Source: Aldehydirespirator sp965221605
GTDB lineage: Bacteria > Actinomycetota > Acidimicrobiia > Acidimicrobiales > Aldehydirespiratoraceae
Assembly (NCBI GenBank): GCA_965221605.1
Contig: CBDCSK010000016.1
Span: 1-64,000 of the forward strand
Length of the DNA: 64,000 nt
Direction: 5' to 3'
Below, piece by piece: positions 32,216 through 40,296 of this stretch (position 1 is its first letter; each line of letters begins with the position of its first letter). The notes below the pieces were generated by a model. The model was not told the origin of the DNA, did not search any database, and worked only from the letters and a program-made list of their open reading frames with translations. A program made the position numbers and the translations under genes.

Positions 32216-33169
32216 ATGGTTACGGTGGCGATGGCCGGCGTGGGCGCGTTCGGGAAAAAGCACCTGGACGGCCTCGTGCTGATACCGGGAGCCGAGGTGG
32301 TGGCGGTCGTGGACCCGGTGGAGGGCGCGGCCCGCAAGGCGGCCGACGCCCACGGCATCGAGCGGGTCGAGACGAGCCTGGACGCGGTGCTGGCCGACGA
32401 CGGCATCGACGCGGTGATACTGGCGACCCCCACCCCGCTGCACGCCGAACAGGCCATCGCGTGCCTGGAGGCCGGCAAGCACGTCGAAGTCGAGATTCCG
32501 CTGTGTGACAACCTGGCCGATGGCCGTGCCGTCGTGGAGGCACAGCAGCGCTCGGGCCGGGTCGCGGCCTGCGGGCACACCCGCCGGTTCAACCCCAGCC
32601 ATCAGTGGGTACGGAACCGCATCGGGGCCGGCGAGTTCTCGATCCAGCACATGGATGTGCAGACGTTCTTCTTCCGGCGCACCAACACCAACGCCCTGGG
32701 CGAGCCCCGCAGCTGGACCGACCACCTCCTGTGGCACCACGCCGCCCACACCGTCGACCTGTTCCAGTACCAGACCGGCAGCCCCGTCGTCACAGCCCAG
32801 GCCATGCAGGGACCCACCCACCCCGAGCTCGGCATCGCCATGGACATGTCGATACAGCTCCTCACCGGGGCCGGCCAGCTGTGCACCCTGGCCCTGTCGT
32901 TCAACAACGACGGACCCTTCGGGACGTTCTTCCGCTACATCGGCGACACCGGCACCTACATCGCCCGCTACGACGATCTGGTGACCGGCAACGAGGAACC
33001 CATGGACGTCTCCGGCATGGACGTCTCGATGAACGGCATCGAGCTCCAGGACCGCGACTTCATCGCAGCCATCGTCGAAGGGCGCGAGCCGGTCGCCAGC
33101 GTGGCCTCGGTGCTGCCCTGCTACGAGGTTCTCCACCAGATCGAACAGCAGCTCCATTTACAGCAATAG
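32216..33169 (+). CDS. ligC: 4-carboxy-2-hydroxymuconate-6-semialdehyde dehydrogenase
   Basis: The 317-residue Gfo/Idh/MocA oxidoreductase oxidises the LigAB product to 2-pyrone-4,6-dicarboxylate with NAD(P). VTVAMAGVGAFGKKHLDGL is the nucleotide fold. GHTRRFNPSHQWV, MDVQTFFFRR, GEPRSWTDHLLWHHAAHTVDLF and LSFNNDGPFGTFFRYIGDTGTYIARYDDLVTG follow the LigC of Sphingobium SYK-6 closely. AGGGAG at 32201-32206 sets the ATG. It is divergent from ligA across 141 nt, which should hold both promoters. No ligI, ligJ, ligK or transport genes are adjacent. Confidence 0.9.
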   Translation: MVTVAMAGVGAFGKKHLDGLVLIPGAEVVAVVDPVEGAARKAADAHGIERVETSLDAVLADDGIDAVILATPTPLHAEQAIACLEAGKHVEVEIPLCDNLADGRAVVEAQQRSGRVAACGHTRRFNPSHQWVRNRIGAGEFSIQHMDVQTFFFRRTNTNALGEPRSWTDHLLWHHAAHTVDLFQYQTGSPVVTAQAMQGPTHPELGIAMDMSIQLLTGAGQLCTLALSFNNDGPFGTFFRYIGDTGTYIARYDDLVTGNEEPMDVSGMDVSMNGIELQDRDFIAAIVEGREPVASVASVLPCYEVLHQIEQQLHLQQ

Positions 33170-33272
33170 TTGCGCTGATTGGTGCCAATCGCGAAAAAGC
33201 AAGAAGAAGGCGGGACGAAGTCAGCTGTCGGGGCCAAGCAACACGAAGGGTTCCCGCCGGGCTCGGGGACGG

Positions 33273-34229
33273 TCAGCCAGCCCGTCGGCTGAGCGCGGCG
33301 TCCACCGCGGCGCACAGCGCGTCGGGACGCTTGGCATAGTCGTCCCACGTGAACGCCAGGACGGTCCACCCGGCGAGCGTCGTCGCGTTGCGACGCCTGG
33401 GATCCTCCATGAATGACTTCAGGTTGAAGTGCCACTTCACGCTGTCGAGCTCGATGGCCAGGCGCTCGGCTGGATAGGCGAGATCGACCTGGGCCACCAG
33501 AGCACCGCTGGCGTCCTCGACCCGATGCTCGAAACACGGGCGGCGCAGGCCGTAGCCCTCCAGCAGATCCGCCACCATCCGGCTCCAGTCGCTCAACGGG
33601 ACGCCGCCTTCGACAGCACGGGCCTCGAGCGCGGTCCGAAGCGCGGCAGTGCCGTTGCGTCCCGGCCTTGCGTGCAATGCCAACACCGCCCACAGGTCGC
33701 GGAGCCGCAGGAGCCCGTCTCGCAGAACGGCGTCGATGGTACCGTCCAGGCGTTTCCGGCTCACCACGCCGGCCAGGTCGAGGACGGTCCTGGCTGGATC
33801 CGTGCAGGGAATCCCGTCCCGGACCACGAGGCGGGCGAGACCCATCTGGGACGAGTGATGGAGTCGTACCCCCGGCACCCGGCTGACCCGGCCCGTGGCG
33901 ACCACGATCTCCGCCTTGTCGAGCCAATAGCCGTCAATGCCCAGAAGGGCGGCGGCGGATCGGTGGCTGGCCAGGGCCTCGTATGCGATGCAGGCGGCCA
34001 GCAGCCTCGATCGGGGCGTGGGCGGCACCGCCGCGCTCCGGTACACGCTGGGCGCCGTACGCATCCACCGGCCCGTACGCACACGCCAGTACACCTGACC
34101 AATGGTCATGCCGGCCGCCAGTGCCTGCGCTCGCGAGACGAGCCCGTGCTGTTGGGCCATCAGGGCGAGCACCTCGCTCTCGGCGCTCTCCGCCGCCGGC
34201 GGATCGGCTGCTTGGCTGCGTGTTGACAT
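33273..34229 (-). CDS. AbiEi-like N-domain plus DUF559 (Vsr-like) nuclease-fold protein
   Basis: The 318-residue protein begins with a winged-helix AbiEi-type domain (LALMAQQHGLVSRAQALAAGMTIGQVYWRVRTGRWMR) and ends in a DUF559 PD-(D/E)XK fold: VAQVDLAYPAERLAIELDSVKWHF supplies Asp and Glu, but the Lys position is Ser-Val-Lys, shifted. It belongs to a very common actinobacterial family of unknown role, sometimes called AbiEi antitoxin. No toxin gene is adjacent. TACCGT lies 8 nt before the ATG. The upstream 140 nt are strikingly AT-rich. Confidence 0.75.
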   Translation of the reverse strand: MSTRSQAADPPAAESAESEVLALMAQQHGLVSRAQALAAGMTIGQVYWRVRTGRWMRTAPSVYRSAAVPPTPRSRLLAACIAYEALASHRSAAALLGIDGYWLDKAEIVVATGRVSRVPGVRLHHSSQMGLARLVVRDGIPCTDPARTVLDLAGVVSRKRLDGTIDAVLRDGLLRLRDLWAVLALHARPGRNGTAALRTALEARAVEGGVPLSDWSRMVADLLEGYGLRRPCFEHRVEDASGALVAQVDLAYPAERLAIELDSVKWHFNLKSFMEDPRRRNATTLAGWTVLAFTWDDYAKRPDALCAAVDAALSRRAG

Positions 34230-34359
34230 CTGCCGCTACGGTATCGCCACCCGCCATGATAACTCACTAGAATTAGTGAAAAATACATTATTTGGTGGTA
34301 TTTACAGAATAATTCAAAGAAAGCAGGCCACCTAAGGCAGGGCGCCATGCAGCACCTTC

Positions 34360-34365
34360 TAGACT
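34360..34365 (+). promoter_or_regulatory. -10-like box TAGACT of the pdtaR operon
   Basis: TAGACT ends 7 nt before the ATG at 34373 with no Shine-Dalgarno, following an AT-rich 100-nt stretch. Confidence 0.45.
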
Positions 34366-34372
34366 GGGTTGC

Positions 34373-34660
34373 ATGTCCCGGGACCGGATCGAGCGTCGTC
34401 TGCGGGGAATCGGACGGCAGTTGAGCGCCCTGAGGACCGATCTGCTCGTGTGCGAGGAGCAGCTTCTGCAGGTCAGCGACGAGGCCGACGAGAGCCGCCT
34501 GCGAGCACTGGTATCGGAGACGCCGATCGCGGAGCGCGAGTACCGGGAGGCCAGCCGGCACGCCGAGAGGCTCCGCCGCCACCGCGACGAGATCGCGGAG
34601 CGCATCGTCCGCCTCGAGGCCGACCAGGACGCCCTGCTGGATCGGTTCAGCGCATCATGA
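34373..34660 (+). CDS. small coiled-coil protein, function unknown
   Basis: The 95-residue, highly charged, helical protein (RDRIERRLRGIGRQLSALRTDLLVCEEQLLQVSDEADESRLRALVSETPIAEREY...) probably forms a long coiled coil. No catalytic motif is present. Its stop overlaps the pdtaR start (ATGA), so it is coupled to the response regulator and may act with it; that is inference. Confidence 0.7.
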   Translation: MSRDRIERRLRGIGRQLSALRTDLLVCEEQLLQVSDEADESRLRALVSETPIAEREYREASRHAERLRRHRDEIAERIVRLEADQDALLDRFSAS

Positions 34661-35250
34661 GCGCTGGCCCGCAGGACGCGGTCCGGGTGTTGGTGGCCGA
34701 GGACGAGTCCATTATCCGCCTCGACCTGGTCGAGACCCTGCGCGAGGAGGGCTTCGACGTGGTGGCCGACACCGGCCGGGGTGACGAGGCGGTCGGGTTG
34801 GTGGCCGAGCACCGTCCCGACGTGGCCATACTCGACGTGAAGATGCCCGGCCTCGACGGGATCGAGGCCGCCCGGCTGATCGCGCCGCAGCGGGGCACGG
34901 CGGTGGTGATCCTCACCGCCTTCAGCCAGCGCGAGCTGATCGAGCAGGCCCGTGAGGCCGGAGCCATGACCTATCTCGTGAAGCCGTACCGGCGCGACGC
35001 CCTGGTCCCCGCGGTGGAGCTGGCCCTGGCCCGCTTCAGGGAGATGGAAGCACTCGAGGGCCGGGTCGGCGATCTGGAAGATCGCCTGGAGGTGCGCAAG
35101 CTCCTCGACCGGGCCAAGGGGCAGCTCATCGACGACCACGAGATGAGCGAGCAGGACGCCTACGTGTTCATCCAGCGCACCGCCATGTCGCAGCGCCGCA
35201 CCATGCGGGAGGTGGCCATGGACGTTCTCGAGGACCGCGTCTCTCCCTGA
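34657..35250 (+). CDS. pdtaR: ANTAR response regulator, PdtaR type
   Basis: The 197-residue two-domain regulator has a receiver domain with AEDESIIR, phospho-acceptor Asp in VAILDVKMPG, and LVKPYRRD, followed by a C-terminal ANTAR RNA-binding domain (LEVRKLLDRAKGQLIDDHEMSEQDAYVFIQRTAMSQRRTMREVAMDVL). Such regulators, when phosphorylated by PdtaS, bind dual-hexaloop RNAs and act against terminators. The place next to polA matches Rv1626 - polA (Rv1629) in mycobacteria. No sensor kinase is in the window. Confidence 0.88.
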   Translation: MSAGPQDAVRVLVAEDESIIRLDLVETLREEGFDVVADTGRGDEAVGLVAEHRPDVAILDVKMPGLDGIEAARLIAPQRGTAVVILTAFSQRELIEQAREAGAMTYLVKPYRRDALVPAVELALARFREMEALEGRVGDLEDRLEVRKLLDRAKGQLIDDHEMSEQDAYVFIQRTAMSQRRTMREVAMDVLEDRVSP

Positions 35251-35276
35251 CTCTCCTCAGATCGTCACAGTTGCCG

Positions 35277-35282
35277 TAGATT
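35277..35282 (+). promoter_or_regulatory. -10-like box TAGATT of polA
   Basis: TAGATT ends 7 nt before the polA ATG at 35290; no ribosome binding site is present. Confidence 0.45.
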
Positions 35283-35289
35283 CTCCGCT

Positions 35290-38001
35290 ATGGCGAAGGT
35301 GATGCTGATCGACGGCAACTCGCTGGCCTACCGGGCCTTCTTCGCCCTGCCCACCGACATGGCCACTGCCTCGGGCCAGATCACCAACGCGGTGTTCGGC
35401 TTCACGTCGATGCTGATCAACCTGTGGCGCGACCACCAGCCCGACAAGGTGGTGGTCGCCTTCGACCGTCCCGAGCCGACCTTCAGGCACGAGATGGTCC
35501 CCACCTACAAGGGCACCCGCGACTCCGCACCCGACATCCTGCGCCAGCAGATGGGACTGGTCCGGGAGGTTCTGGAGGCCCTGGCCGTGCCCACCGTCGA
35601 TGCCCCCGGCTTCGAAGCCGACGACGTGATCGCCACCCTGGCCACCGAGGGTCGTGACGCCGGCGACGACGTGATCGTGGTCACCGGCGACCGCGACACC
35701 TACCAGCTGGTGGAGGACCCCTGGGTGAAGGTGCTCTACAACGTGCGGGGCGTGTCCGACTACAAGCTGTACGACGAGGCCGGGATTCTGGAGCGCACCG
35801 GCGTGAAACCCGCCGACTACGTGCAGTACGCGGCTCTGAGGGGCGACAACAGCGACAACCTCCCCGGAGTGCCCGGCGTAGGGGAGAAGACCGCGGCCAA
35901 GCTGGTCAACACCAAGGGCGGCCTCGACGGCATCTTCGCCTCGCTGGACGACCTCACGCCCAAGCTGCGAGAGAACCTCGGGGCCGCAGAGGAGCAGGTG
36001 CGCACCAACGCCGAGGTGATGGTGCTCGTGCGCGACGTGCCGCTGGAAGCCCGACTCGACGATCTCGCCCTCGGCGAGGTGGACGCGCAGGCGGTGCGCA
36101 AGCTGTTCGACTTCCTGGAGTTCCGCACCCTGCACACTCGCCTGGCCGAGGCCCTCGGTGAAGCTCTCGGCGACGACGGCAAGACCGGGACGGACCCGGC
36201 CGCAAGGACCCTCGTGGCTGACGTCCGGGTGCTGGAAACCCCCGCGGCGGCAGCCGAAGCCCTGCGGGCCGCGGCCGCGCCGGGAGCGTCGGCCCCGCCG
36301 CTGGCGCTGGCCGCTCCAACCGGGGGGCTCGACGGTGGTCTGGCGTGGGTGGTCGATGCGGCCGCCGGCCAGGTGGCGTTCGTCGGCGGTCCCCTCCTCG
36401 ACGACGCCCGCGTGGCGGCGGCGCTCGCCGACCTCCTGTCCGGGCCGGTCGCCGGCGCCGACGGCGGCACGAGCCGCCCGCTGGCCGCTCACGGGGCCAA
36501 AGCCCTGATGCGCCCGCTGCTGGACCGCGGCATCGACATGCGCGACCCGGTGATCGACACCATGCTGGCGGCCTACCTCCTCGACCCGGCTGACGCCCGC
36601 TATGACCTCAGCGACCTGGCCGGCCGCTACGCCGGCATCGACCCACCCTCCCATGCCCCCCAGGAGGGGCGGCTGGACCTCGACGGCGACTCCATCGAGC
36701 CCCACGATCATGCCGGATGGACCGCGCTGGCCATCGACCGCCTGGTCTCACCGCTGCGGGAGGCGCTTGCCGCGCAAGGTCTGGAGAGCCTCAACGACGA
36801 GGTGGAGGTACCGCTCGTGCGGGTGCTGGCCCGCATGGAGCACATCGGGATCGGGGTGGACCGCTCCGTCCTGGAACAGATCCGCGACGAGCTCGACACC
36901 GAAGCCGAGCAACTGCGCGGCCAGGTCCTGGCCGACGCGGGCCGTCCCATCAACGTGAACTCGCCCAAGCAGCTGGCCGAGGTTCTCTTCGAAGATCTCG
37001 GACTCACCCCCACCAAGCGCACCAAGACCGGCTACTCGACCGACGCGCAGTCCCTGGAGAAGCTCCGGGGCGAGCACCCCATCGTGGACCACCTGCTCGG
37101 CTACCGCGAGGTGGAGAAGCTGCGCTCCACCTACGGCGTCGGCCTGCTGGCCGAGATCGGCCCGGACGAGCGCATCCGGGCCACCTTCAACCAGACGGTG
37201 GCCCGCACCGGCCGGCTCAGCTCCGACGCGCCCAACCTGCACAACATCCCGGTGCGGTCCGAGCGCGGCCGGGTCTTCCGCACCGCGTTCGTGGCTCCCG
37301 GCGGCTGCAAGCTGCTGGTGGCCGACTACGACCAGATCGAGCTTCGCTGCATCGCCCACCTCGCCGAGGACCCCGGGCTGATCTCGGCCTTCGAGGCCGG
37401 CGACGACATCCACACCGCCACCGCGGCCCGGGTGTTCGACATGGAGCCGCCGGATGTGGGAGTCGAGGAGCGGGCCAAGGCCAAGATGGTGTCGTACGGG
37501 CTCGCCTACGGGATGGAGGCCTACGGCCTGGCCCAGCGGCTCAACATCGCCACCGGCGAGGCGGCCGAGATTCTCGACGCCTACTTCGAGGCGTTCCCCG
37601 CCGTGCGCCAGTACATGGACCGCACCGTGGCCGAGGCCCGCAGCAAGGGCTACACCGAGACCCTGTTCGGCCGCCGCCGGCAGATCCCCGAGCTGGCCAG
37701 CCCCAACGTTCGGCTGCGCCAGGCCGGCGAGCGCCAGGCCATGAACGCGGGCATTCAGGGGCTGGCAGCCGACATCTTCAAGGTGGCGCTGGTGCGCCTC
37801 CAGCGGGCCCTGGAAGCCGACGGGTTGGAGTCGCGCATCGTGCTGCAGGTCCACGACGAGATCATCCTGGAGGCTCCCGACGCCGAGACCGGGCCGGCCT
37901 CGGAGCTGACCCGAGACGTCATGCGGGGCGCCTTCGAGCTGCGGGTGCCCCTGGAGGTCGACCTCCAGGTGGCCAGCACCTGGGCCGGAGCCAAGGGATA
38001 G
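35290..38001 (+). CDS. polA: DNA polymerase I
   Basis: The 903-residue repair and Okazaki-processing polymerase has a 5'-nuclease domain (about 1-300; LIDGNSLAYRAFFALP, VVAFDRPEPTFRHE, YAALRGDNSDNLPGVPGVGEKTAAKL), a middle exonuclease-like domain, and a polymerase domain (QTVARTGRLSSDAPNLHNIPVRSERGR; VADYDQIELRCIAHL; YGLAYGMEAYGLAQRL; LQVHDEIILE). In the middle domain the DxE metal motif of Klenow is absent (LALAAPTGG), so proofreading is probably inactive, as in other actinobacterial PolA. A large stem-loop follows the stop by 10 nt. Confidence 0.96.
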   Translation: MAKVMLIDGNSLAYRAFFALPTDMATASGQITNAVFGFTSMLINLWRDHQPDKVVVAFDRPEPTFRHEMVPTYKGTRDSAPDILRQQMGLVREVLEALAVPTVDAPGFEADDVIATLATEGRDAGDDVIVVTGDRDTYQLVEDPWVKVLYNVRGVSDYKLYDEAGILERTGVKPADYVQYAALRGDNSDNLPGVPGVGEKTAAKLVNTKGGLDGIFASLDDLTPKLRENLGAAEEQVRTNAEVMVLVRDVPLEARLDDLALGEVDAQAVRKLFDFLEFRTLHTRLAEALGEALGDDGKTGTDPAARTLVADVRVLETPAAAAEALRAAAAPGASAPPLALAAPTGGLDGGLAWVVDAAAGQVAFVGGPLLDDARVAAALADLLSGPVAGADGGTSRPLAAHGAKALMRPLLDRGIDMRDPVIDTMLAAYLLDPADARYDLSDLAGRYAGIDPPSHAPQEGRLDLDGDSIEPHDHAGWTALAIDRLVSPLREALAAQGLESLNDEVEVPLVRVLARMEHIGIGVDRSVLEQIRDELDTEAEQLRGQVLADAGRPINVNSPKQLAEVLFEDLGLTPTKRTKTGYSTDAQSLEKLRGEHPIVDHLLGYREVEKLRSTYGVGLLAEIGPDERIRATFNQTVARTGRLSSDAPNLHNIPVRSERGRVFRTAFVAPGGCKLLVADYDQIELRCIAHLAEDPGLISAFEAGDDIHTATAARVFDMEPPDVGVEERAKAKMVSYGLAYGMEAYGLAQRLNIATGEAAEILDAYFEAFPAVRQYMDRTVAEARSKGYTETLFGRRRQIPELASPNVRLRQAGERQAMNAGIQGLAADIFKVALVRLQRALEADGLESRIVLQVHDEIILEAPDAETGPASELTRDVMRGAFELRVPLEVDLQVASTWAGAKG

Positions 38002-38011
38002 GCCCGACCAG

Positions 38012-38060
38012 GTTCTGTGTGCACTTTCCCGCCCATACGGCGGGTTTCTGCACACAGAAC
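38012..38060. terminator. two-tier stem-loop between polA and rpsA
   Basis: GTTCTGTGTGCA (38012-38023) pairs perfectly with TGCACACAGAAC (38049-38060), and inside it CCCGCC (38028-38033) pairs with GGCGGG (38039-38044) around a CATAC loop. It starts 10 nt after the polA stop. The 12-bp outer arms also look like an operator. There is no T tract, so termination is inferred from position. Confidence 0.55.
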
Positions 38061-38102
38061 GGCTCACGTGCCGAGGCGGGAACAACTCGGGCGCTCCGCC
38101 GG

Positions 38103-38108
38103 TAGCCT
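38103..38108 (+). promoter_or_regulatory. -10-like box TAGCCT before rpsA
   Basis: TAGCCT lies 43 nt before the rpsA GTG, so this transcript would carry a short leader, matching the GGAAAG ribosome site at 38141-38146. Confidence 0.35.
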
Positions 38109-38151
38109 CACTGGGTCCCAACCGCCTACAGACCCTGCCCGGAAAGACACC

Positions 38152-39546
38152 GTGACCGACACCGCAACCGCCATCCTCGACCCGACACCGCCCGCCGACA
38201 TGGGCACCTTCGCCGAGGACGGCACCTACATCCCGCGCCAGATCGTCGAGGACGATCTCGGCGACATCAGCCTCGACGACGCCTACGCCTCAACCATGGT
38301 GGTCGTCGAGGACGGCCAGATCGTGGCGGGCACCGTCGTCCGCATCGACAAGGAAGAGGTCCTGCTCGACATCGGCTACAAGTCCGAGGGCGTCATTCCG
38401 GCCCGGGAGCTGAGCATCCGCCACGACATCGACCCAGGCGAGGTGGTCGCGCTGGGCGAGGAGATCGAGGCCCTGGTGATCACCCGCGAGGACAAGGAGG
38501 GCCGGCTGGTCCTGTCCAAGAAGCGGGCCCAGTACGAGCGGGCGTGGGGGCGGATCGAGGAGCAGCGAGAGGCCAACGCCGCGGTCAAGGGACTCGTGAT
38601 CGAGGTCGTCAAGGGCGGGCTGATCGTCGACATCGGCCTGAGGGGCTTCCTGCCGGCCTCGCTGGTGGAGCTGCGCCGGGTGCGCGACCTTCAGCCCTAC
38701 GTGGGCCGCGAGCTCGACGCCAAGATCATCGAGCTCGACAAGAACCGCAACAACGTGGTCCTGAGCCGACGGGCGTGGCTGGAGGAGACCCAGCGAGAGC
38801 AGCGGGAGGCTTTCCTCGACAACCTCCGGCCGGGCGAGATCCGCAGCGGCGTCGTGTCGTCGGTGGTGAACTTCGGCGCCTTCGTCGACCTCGGCGGCAT
38901 GGACGGGCTCGTCCACGTGTCGGAGCTGTCCTGGAAGCACGTCGACCACCCGAGCGCGGTGGTGTCGGCCGGTGACCGCATCGACGTCCAGGTGCTGGAA
39001 GTGGACTTGGAGCGGGAGCGGATCAGCCTGTCGCTCAAGGCCACCCAGCAGGATCCCTGGCAGGAGTTCGCGGCCAGCCACCGGGTGGGGGAGCTGGTCT
39101 ACGGTCGCATCACCAAGCTGGTGCCTTTCGGGTCGTTCGTGCAGGTCGGCGACGGCATCGAGGGCCTGGTCCACATCTCGGAGATGTCTGCGCACCATGT
39201 GGAGCTTCCCGAGCAGGTCGTCACTCCCGGCGAGGAGCTGTGGGTGAAGATCATCGACCTCGACCTGCAGCGCCGCCGCATCAGCCTCTCGATCAAGCAG
39301 GCCGCCGAGGGCGGCGTGGTCGCGGCCGAGTACCAGGAGCACTTCGGTGACCACGCCTACGACGAAGAGGGCAACTACATCGGCACCGGCGGCTCCGAGG
39401 GCCAGCAGGCCTGGGAGGACTACTTCTCCGAGGCCGGCGAGGACTATGTCGACGACGAGGGCGAGGACGCCGATCCGGGATCAGCCGGAGACGGGTTCGA
39501 GACCGCAGCCGACGAGGCTTCCGACGTCACCGCCGACGAGACCTGA
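38152..39546 (+). CDS. rpsA: 30S ribosomal protein S1
   Basis: The 464-residue protein has four S1 RNA-binding repeats: about 47-115 (VEDGQIVAGTVVRIDKEEVLLDIG), 130-200 (GLIVDIGLRGFLPASLV), 215-290 (GVVSSVVNFGAFVDLGGMDGLVHVSEL) and 300-375 (GRITKLVPFGSFVQVGDGIEGLVHISEM), then an acidic tail. Four repeats is the actinobacterial form. GTG at 38152 is chosen because GGAAAG precedes it by 5 nt. Its TGA stop is in frame with coaE, 3 nt upstream. Confidence 0.95.
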   Translation: MTDTATAILDPTPPADMGTFAEDGTYIPRQIVEDDLGDISLDDAYASTMVVVEDGQIVAGTVVRIDKEEVLLDIGYKSEGVIPARELSIRHDIDPGEVVALGEEIEALVITREDKEGRLVLSKKRAQYERAWGRIEEQREANAAVKGLVIEVVKGGLIVDIGLRGFLPASLVELRRVRDLQPYVGRELDAKIIELDKNRNNVVLSRRAWLEETQREQREAFLDNLRPGEIRSGVVSSVVNFGAFVDLGGMDGLVHVSELSWKHVDHPSAVVSAGDRIDVQVLEVDLERERISLSLKATQQDPWQEFAASHRVGELVYGRITKLVPFGSFVQVGDGIEGLVHISEMSAHHVELPEQVVTPGEELWVKIIDLDLQRRRISLSIKQAAEGGVVAAEYQEHFGDHAYDEEGNYIGTGGSEGQQAWEDYFSEAGEDYVDDEGEDADPGSAGDGFETAADEASDVTADET

Positions 39547-39549
39547 CCT

Positions 39550-40170
39550 CTGCCTGAGATCGCACTGACGGGGGGGATCGGCGCCGGCAAGTCGACGGTG
39601 GGCGCCGGGCTGGTCGAGCGGGGCGCGATCCTCATCGACGCCGACGAGATCGTAAGAGACCTTCAGCGGCCCGGCGAGCCGGTGTTCGACGCCATCGTGG
39701 CCCGCTGGGGACCGAGCGTGGTGGCCGCCGACGGCACCCTCGACCGGGCCGCGGTGGCCGCGGTGGTGTTCAAGGACACCGACGAGCTGGCCGCCCTCAA
39801 CTCCATCGTCCATCCCGCGGTGGGCACCGAGATGGCCAAGCGCAGGGCCGCGGCCGCCGAGCAGTCGCCCGGCGCGGTGGTGGTGCTCGACATCCCGCTG
39901 CTGGTCCGCCCCGACGGGGAGCCGATCGCGTCGCGCTACCGCGACCTGGCCGGCATCGTGGTGGTGGACGCAGACCCCGAGGTGGCGGTGCAGCGCCTCG
40001 TGGCCCAGCGGGGCCTGTCGGACGACGACGCCCGGGCCCGTATCGCCAACCAGGCCAGCCGCCAGTCGCGCCTGGAGGTGGCCGACTTCGTGATCGACAA
40101 CAACGGCACCGTCGAGGACCTCGAGTCTCAGATCGACGCCTGCTACCGCTGGGCGGCCTCCCTCGGCTGA
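39550..40170 (+). CDS. coaE: dephospho-CoA kinase, apparent CTG start
   Basis: The 206-residue last enzyme of CoA synthesis has P-loop LTGGIGAGKSTVG at the N-terminus, DADEIVRDL, and LDIPLLV with IVVVDADPEVAVQRLVAQRG. The first ATG/GTG/TTG-type codon after the rpsA stop (GTG 39598) lies inside the P-loop helix and would destroy the ATP site. Upstream in frame there is only the rpsA TGA (39544-39546), one codon, then CTG at 39550, which gives the normal PEIALTGG start. So translation probably begins at this CTG, coupled to rpsA. A sequence error is the alternative. Confidence 0.82.
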   Translation: MPEIALTGGIGAGKSTVGAGLVERGAILIDADEIVRDLQRPGEPVFDAIVARWGPSVVAADGTLDRAAVAAVVFKDTDELAALNSIVHPAVGTEMAKRRAAAAEQSPGAVVVLDIPLLVRPDGEPIASRYRDLAGIVVVDADPEVAVQRLVAQRGLSDDDARARIANQASRQSRLEVADFVIDNNGTVEDLESQIDACYRWAASLG

Positions 40171-40207
40171 TCCTCCGCCCCCGCCGGTACCATCGGCCGC
40201 GCAGGGC

Positions 40208-40291
40208 CCGAGCGGCCCGTGAGCGAAGCGAGCAGGAGCGGGAGAGCCAGTGGCGTCCGAGCGGCCCGTGAGCGAAGCGAGCAGGAGCGGG
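40208..40291 (+). repeat. dispersed intergenic repeat, copies 1 and 2
   Basis: A 35-bp unit beginning CCGAGCGGCCCGTGAGCG is present twice without change, at 40208-40242 and 40257-40291, with a 49-nt period. Copy 2 ends in AGGAGCGGGG, which is the ribosome binding site of uvrB. Related copies are at 48619-48653 and, inverted, at 15586-15620. Confidence 0.9.
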
Positions 40292-40296
40292 GTGAC

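Noticed and set aside
40171..40296. LexA box before uvrB (and in 48498-48714 before uvrC)
   Set aside because: No GAAC-N4-GTTC pattern is present in either gap.
40219..40296. N-terminal extension of UvrB (SEASRSGRASGVRAARERSEQERGD)
   Set aside because: It is the translation of the dispersed repeat; ATG 40297 has a good ribosome site and gives the normal UvrB start.
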